From NCBI GenBank assembly GCA_018609055.1, contig JABAYJ010000001.1:186001-250000 (forward strand): 64,000 nt of DNA, read 5' to 3'. A program made the translations under genes and the position numbers. This stretch comes from Flavobacteriales bacterium. Lineage in GTDB: Bacteria > Bacteroidota > Bacteroidia > Flavobacteriales_D > CAJJDF01. Numbering within the stretch: the first letter of the stretch is position 1; each line of letters opens with the position of its first letter. Below the pieces are notes generated by a model, which saw nothing but the letters and a program-made list of their open reading frames with translations, made no database searches and had not been told where the DNA came from. Below are positions 60,986-64,000 of this stretch, piece by piece.

Positions 60986-62183
60986 CATACCCTACCAAAA
61001 TATCCTGTTAACCTGTCTGGTTTTTACAATGTTTTCATGTCAAATTGAGTTATCCGAAGAAAATCAAAATCAACCTGGTAATGAAGAATTATTAACCCAA
61101 GACACCAATATGATACCTGAGGTTTCATTGTCTGAAAAATTAAAGCCACTCAATTCTGAATTTGATCAAATAGGTAGATTTTTGGCTGGATTACCTCAAC
61201 AAGATTCAAATTTATTTTCTTCTCTGTCAGAAAATAAAGTGTGGGAAGCACATTCCAAACAAATGGAGGAAATATGGGATAAAGCAAAAAAGAAAAGGTT
61301 AAATGCAATAGGCAATTGGGAAGACACTACGTTTTCTAAAAAAATAAATGATAGCCTTCCTTTATATTATCCATTTTCTGGACCTGATTTTTTACATGCA
61401 AACTATTTTTACCCAAATGCAAGTTCATATCACCTAGTGGCTATGGAACCTATAAAAGAGTTCCCTGATTTTCAAAATTTATCACAGCTTGAAATAAAAA
61501 AATATTTAAGTTCAATCAGAGTTGCCATGAGAGATGTAATTGGAAAAAGTTATTTTATTACAATGCACATGCAAGACGATTTAAGAGATGAGAATAATTT
61601 AGGCGTTTTACCATTGTTGTCAGTGTTTGCGATAAAAACTGGGCATTCAATATTGAACATAAAAAATATAAAAATAGATTCAGTTGGTGAGTTAATCGAA
61701 CACACCCAAAAAAGTTATGCATTGGAGATTTCTATTACTAAAAATGGGTATACATCTAAAAACATTACTTATATGCAATATGACTTAAGTAATAAAAAGT
61801 TAATGAAGGATTCAGTATTTTCAAATTGGGTAAGCTCTATAGGTCAAAAAAATGTATTTTTAAAAGCAGCTTCCTATTTACCTCATTATTCTTCATTTAG
61901 TAAAGCGAGATCAACTATTCTAAACAACACCCAATCTATCTTTCAGGATGATGCTGGGTTGGCAATAAAATTTGTGGATACAACTATTTTTTCTATTCAA
62001 CTTTTTGGGGATTATACCAAACCTATTAAGGACTTTGCAGACCATACTTTTCAAGAAGGACTTAACGAGATGTATGCTAGAACCCCAAAAAATATGAGGC
62101 CCTCGTTACCCTTTTCCTTAGGATACCATATTGTGGCGGATAAAATTCAAAACCATCAGTTACTAATATCAAAATCCAACTAG
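60969..62183 (+). CDS. hypothetical lipoprotein
   Basis: Lipobox MFSC; overlaps permease stop (translational coupling). Confidence 0.7.
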   Translation: MKKNNSIPYQNILLTCLVFTMFSCQIELSEENQNQPGNEELLTQDTNMIPEVSLSEKLKPLNSEFDQIGRFLAGLPQQDSNLFSSLSENKVWEAHSKQMEEIWDKAKKKRLNAIGNWEDTTFSKKINDSLPLYYPFSGPDFLHANYFYPNASSYHLVAMEPIKEFPDFQNLSQLEIKKYLSSIRVAMRDVIGKSYFITMHMQDDLRDENNLGVLPLLSVFAIKTGHSILNIKNIKIDSVGELIEHTQKSYALEISITKNGYTSKNITYMQYDLSNKKLMKDSVFSNWVSSIGQKNVFLKAASYLPHYSSFSKARSTILNNTQSIFQDDAGLAIKFVDTTIFSIQLFGDYTKPIKDFADHTFQEGLNEMYARTPKNMRPSLPFSLGYHIVADKIQNHQLLISKSN

Positions 62184-62390
62184 ACTTTTAAGAATCTTAA
62201 TTACGAGTAGCTCCAGACTCTCGCAAGCGATACATAAATTTAATGAATCAAATAAATTGTATTTATGATTAGTAAAAAAACAATCGCCACAGTTTTATTG
62301 CTTAATTTACAGGAAACTCCATTTCTCAAAGCAGTGGCTTTAATTAATAAAAAAAGGATATATTTACTTTTTTGAATTAGTTTTTAAAAC

Positions 62391-62541
62391 GGTTCTGTCG
62401 CATTAATTATTTTTTAAACGTTTTTCACTAAAATCAACCTTCCTTCAAAAAATTAAATCGCAAACAAACAAAGCTTTAGGTTTTTCAACTTTTACCAAAA
62501 ACTACAAAAATCAGTTGTTTTTAGTTTAATGCGACAGAACC
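62391..62541. mobile_element. MITE-like element copy B (151 bp)
   Basis: TIR GGTTCTGTCGCATTAA/TTAATGCGACAGAACC; same length and orientation as copy A. Confidence 0.85.
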
Positions 62542-62804
62542 CAATACGATATCATTAACTATGTTCAATTGTGAAAATGATCCATTTTTTAATGGTTGTA
62601 GACCCTTTACTTTGAAGAATTAAACCAATTCATTAATAACTTACCAATAAAATTGTATATTTAATAATTGCGTGCTTTTATGATAAATAAATCTTTGTGC
62701 AGGATAGCGAAGACTTTTTATTTTCTTGAATAAAACAATATGTGGTTTTTGCTTTACATTGATGATTGTGATTGCAGTGCTTAATAAACAAAACGCTAAC
62801 AACA

Positions 62805-62833
62805 AATAAACGGCATTAAAACGCCCGTTTATT
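62805..62833 (+). other. AATAAACGG/CCGTTTATT hairpin upstream of Hint gene
   Basis: 9-bp perfect stem, loop CATTAAAACGC, preceded by AAACGCTAACAAC. Confidence 0.5.
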
Positions 62834-62865
62834 CAAGCCTTTATAACCAATTAAAAACAAAACTT

Positions 62866-63921
62866 ATGAAAAAAACAATAAGCATTATATTGTTATCATC
62901 ATTTACAATCGGTAATGCAATTTACGCTCAAAATCAAACTATTTATGCAAATGGTGGTGAAACTAACGTGAATTGGGATGTAATTATGAGCGAGTATGAA
63001 AGTCCAGATTATGACGGGGCACCCTTTTGGTATTCATGTATTAATGCGCCCGATAACGTAAAAGCCTCCTCAACATTAAGCCCTCAGGGAAAACACAACT
63101 ATAGCGCTAACAATATAAATGATTATGACCCGCGCACAGCATGGGTTGAGGGAAAAAGTGATTACGGTATAGGAGAGTACTTAAGTCTAAAGGGGGATAT
63201 GTTTGGAGGTACTAATATTTATATATTTAATGGATACCAAAGTTCTTACTCCTCCTGGAAAAATAACTCTAGGGTGAAAAAATTTAGAGTCTATGTAGAT
63301 AATAGACCTATCTGTTATTTAGAGCTAAAAGATAAAATGGGTGGTCAATATTTCGATCTTTCAGATTATGATTTATATGGCCAATGGATTAGATTTGAAA
63401 TTGTAGAGGTTTATAAAGGAGACAAATGGAATGATGTCGCTATTTCTGAGATTCATACGAGAGGTTGCTGTTTTAACAGCAATACTAATATTCTTAATTT
63501 AAATGAACCTCTTACAATCAAAAAATTACAAAAAGGAGATGAAATTTCTTCTGTAGATATAACAACAGGTGAAATTAGAGTTACACAGGTAATCCAATCA
63601 GCTAAACAAATCCATCATACATTACTTAAAGTCTCAACTGAAGATCATACTGTCGAATTAACTCCATCACATCCATTGTTTATTAAAGAGTATGGTTTAA
63701 TATCTTTGTATGCCTTAAAAAGAGATTCTAATTTCAGTAGTTACCAAGAAATGCTTGGTAAAGTTGAAATTTTAGTCTGGAATAGCGAAAAACAAAAAAC
63801 TGAATATCAAAAACTTACAAAAGTTGATAAAATAACTGGCGATTTTGAAACACATACTATACTTAAATTAGAAAAAGGAAAAACATACATAGCTAATGGT
63901 TTTGTAACTTCAGTTTACTGA
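62866..63921 (+). CDS. secreted discoidin-like (NADase-type glycan-binding-like) + Hint/Hog-like domain protein
   Basis: Signal peptide; ASSTLSPQGKHNYSANNINDYDPRTAWVEG; Hint block A RGCCFNSNTNI..TIKKLQKGDEI, block B VELTPSHPLFI, terminal TYIANGFVTSVY. Confidence 0.78.
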   Translation: MKKTISIILLSSFTIGNAIYAQNQTIYANGGETNVNWDVIMSEYESPDYDGAPFWYSCINAPDNVKASSTLSPQGKHNYSANNINDYDPRTAWVEGKSDYGIGEYLSLKGDMFGGTNIYIFNGYQSSYSSWKNNSRVKKFRVYVDNRPICYLELKDKMGGQYFDLSDYDLYGQWIRFEIVEVYKGDKWNDVAISEIHTRGCCFNSNTNILNLNEPLTIKKLQKGDEISSVDITTGEIRVTQVIQSAKQIHHTLLKVSTEDHTVELTPSHPLFIKEYGLISLYALKRDSNFSSYQEMLGKVEILVWNSEKQKTEYQKLTKVDKITGDFETHTILKLEKGKTYIANGFVTSVY

Positions 63922-63970
63922 TTCAAATGTTCGATTCATTTTAATTTTTTCCTCAATTTTGATACATGAA

Positions 63971-64000
63971 GGTTCTGTCGCATTAATTATTTTTCAAACG
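63971..64000. mobile_element. MITE-like element copy C (truncated by window end)
   Basis: GGTTCTGTCGCATTAATTATTTTTCAAACG matches the first 30 bp of copies A/B. Confidence 0.7.

Noticed and set aside
62265-62372. Small ORF MISKKTIATVLLLNLQETPFLKAVALINKKRIYLLF
   Set aside because: Too short and no recognisable family; possible remnant only
50424-62541. A single 12-kb composite transposon bounded by MITEs A and B
   Set aside because: No transposase and no target duplication visible; only bracketing by direct copies can be stated

Overview
AT-rich window from a Bacteroidota (Flavobacteriia-like) chromosome. Positions ~1-48 kb are mostly housekeeping: an F-type ATP synthase operon (minus strand), a histidine kinase/response regulator pair, tandem TonB-like proteins, fumC, prfB with a +1 programmed frameshift, cysS, rimP-nusA-infB-rnc, membrane pyrophosphatase, an amidophosphoribosyltransferase-like protein, a SurA/PpiD-like isomerase, metG, an ABC-F ATPase, a TonB receptor with a DUF4249-like lipoprotein, and ssb. 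Positions ~48.4-64 kb look accessory. They hold a plus-strand cluster of envelope enzymes (YkuD-like L,D-transpeptidase, LysM/M23 endopeptidase, class-A-like serine hydrolase, WG-repeat lipoprotein, TPR protein, APC permease, lipoprotein) and minus-strand LysM and FN3-like proteins. The same region carries a family of ~151-bp MITE-like elements (TIR GGTTCTGTCGCATTAA) and a secreted discoidin-like plus Hint/Hog-like protein lying between two direct MITE copies. The strongest candidates for follow-up are the Hint protein and its MITE bracket, the cell-wall cluster, and an exact 10-bp phased repeat array between a zinc-ribbon gene and ssb. No rRNA, tRNA or CRISPR array was recognised by eye. All family assignments are from reading motifs, not from database searches.
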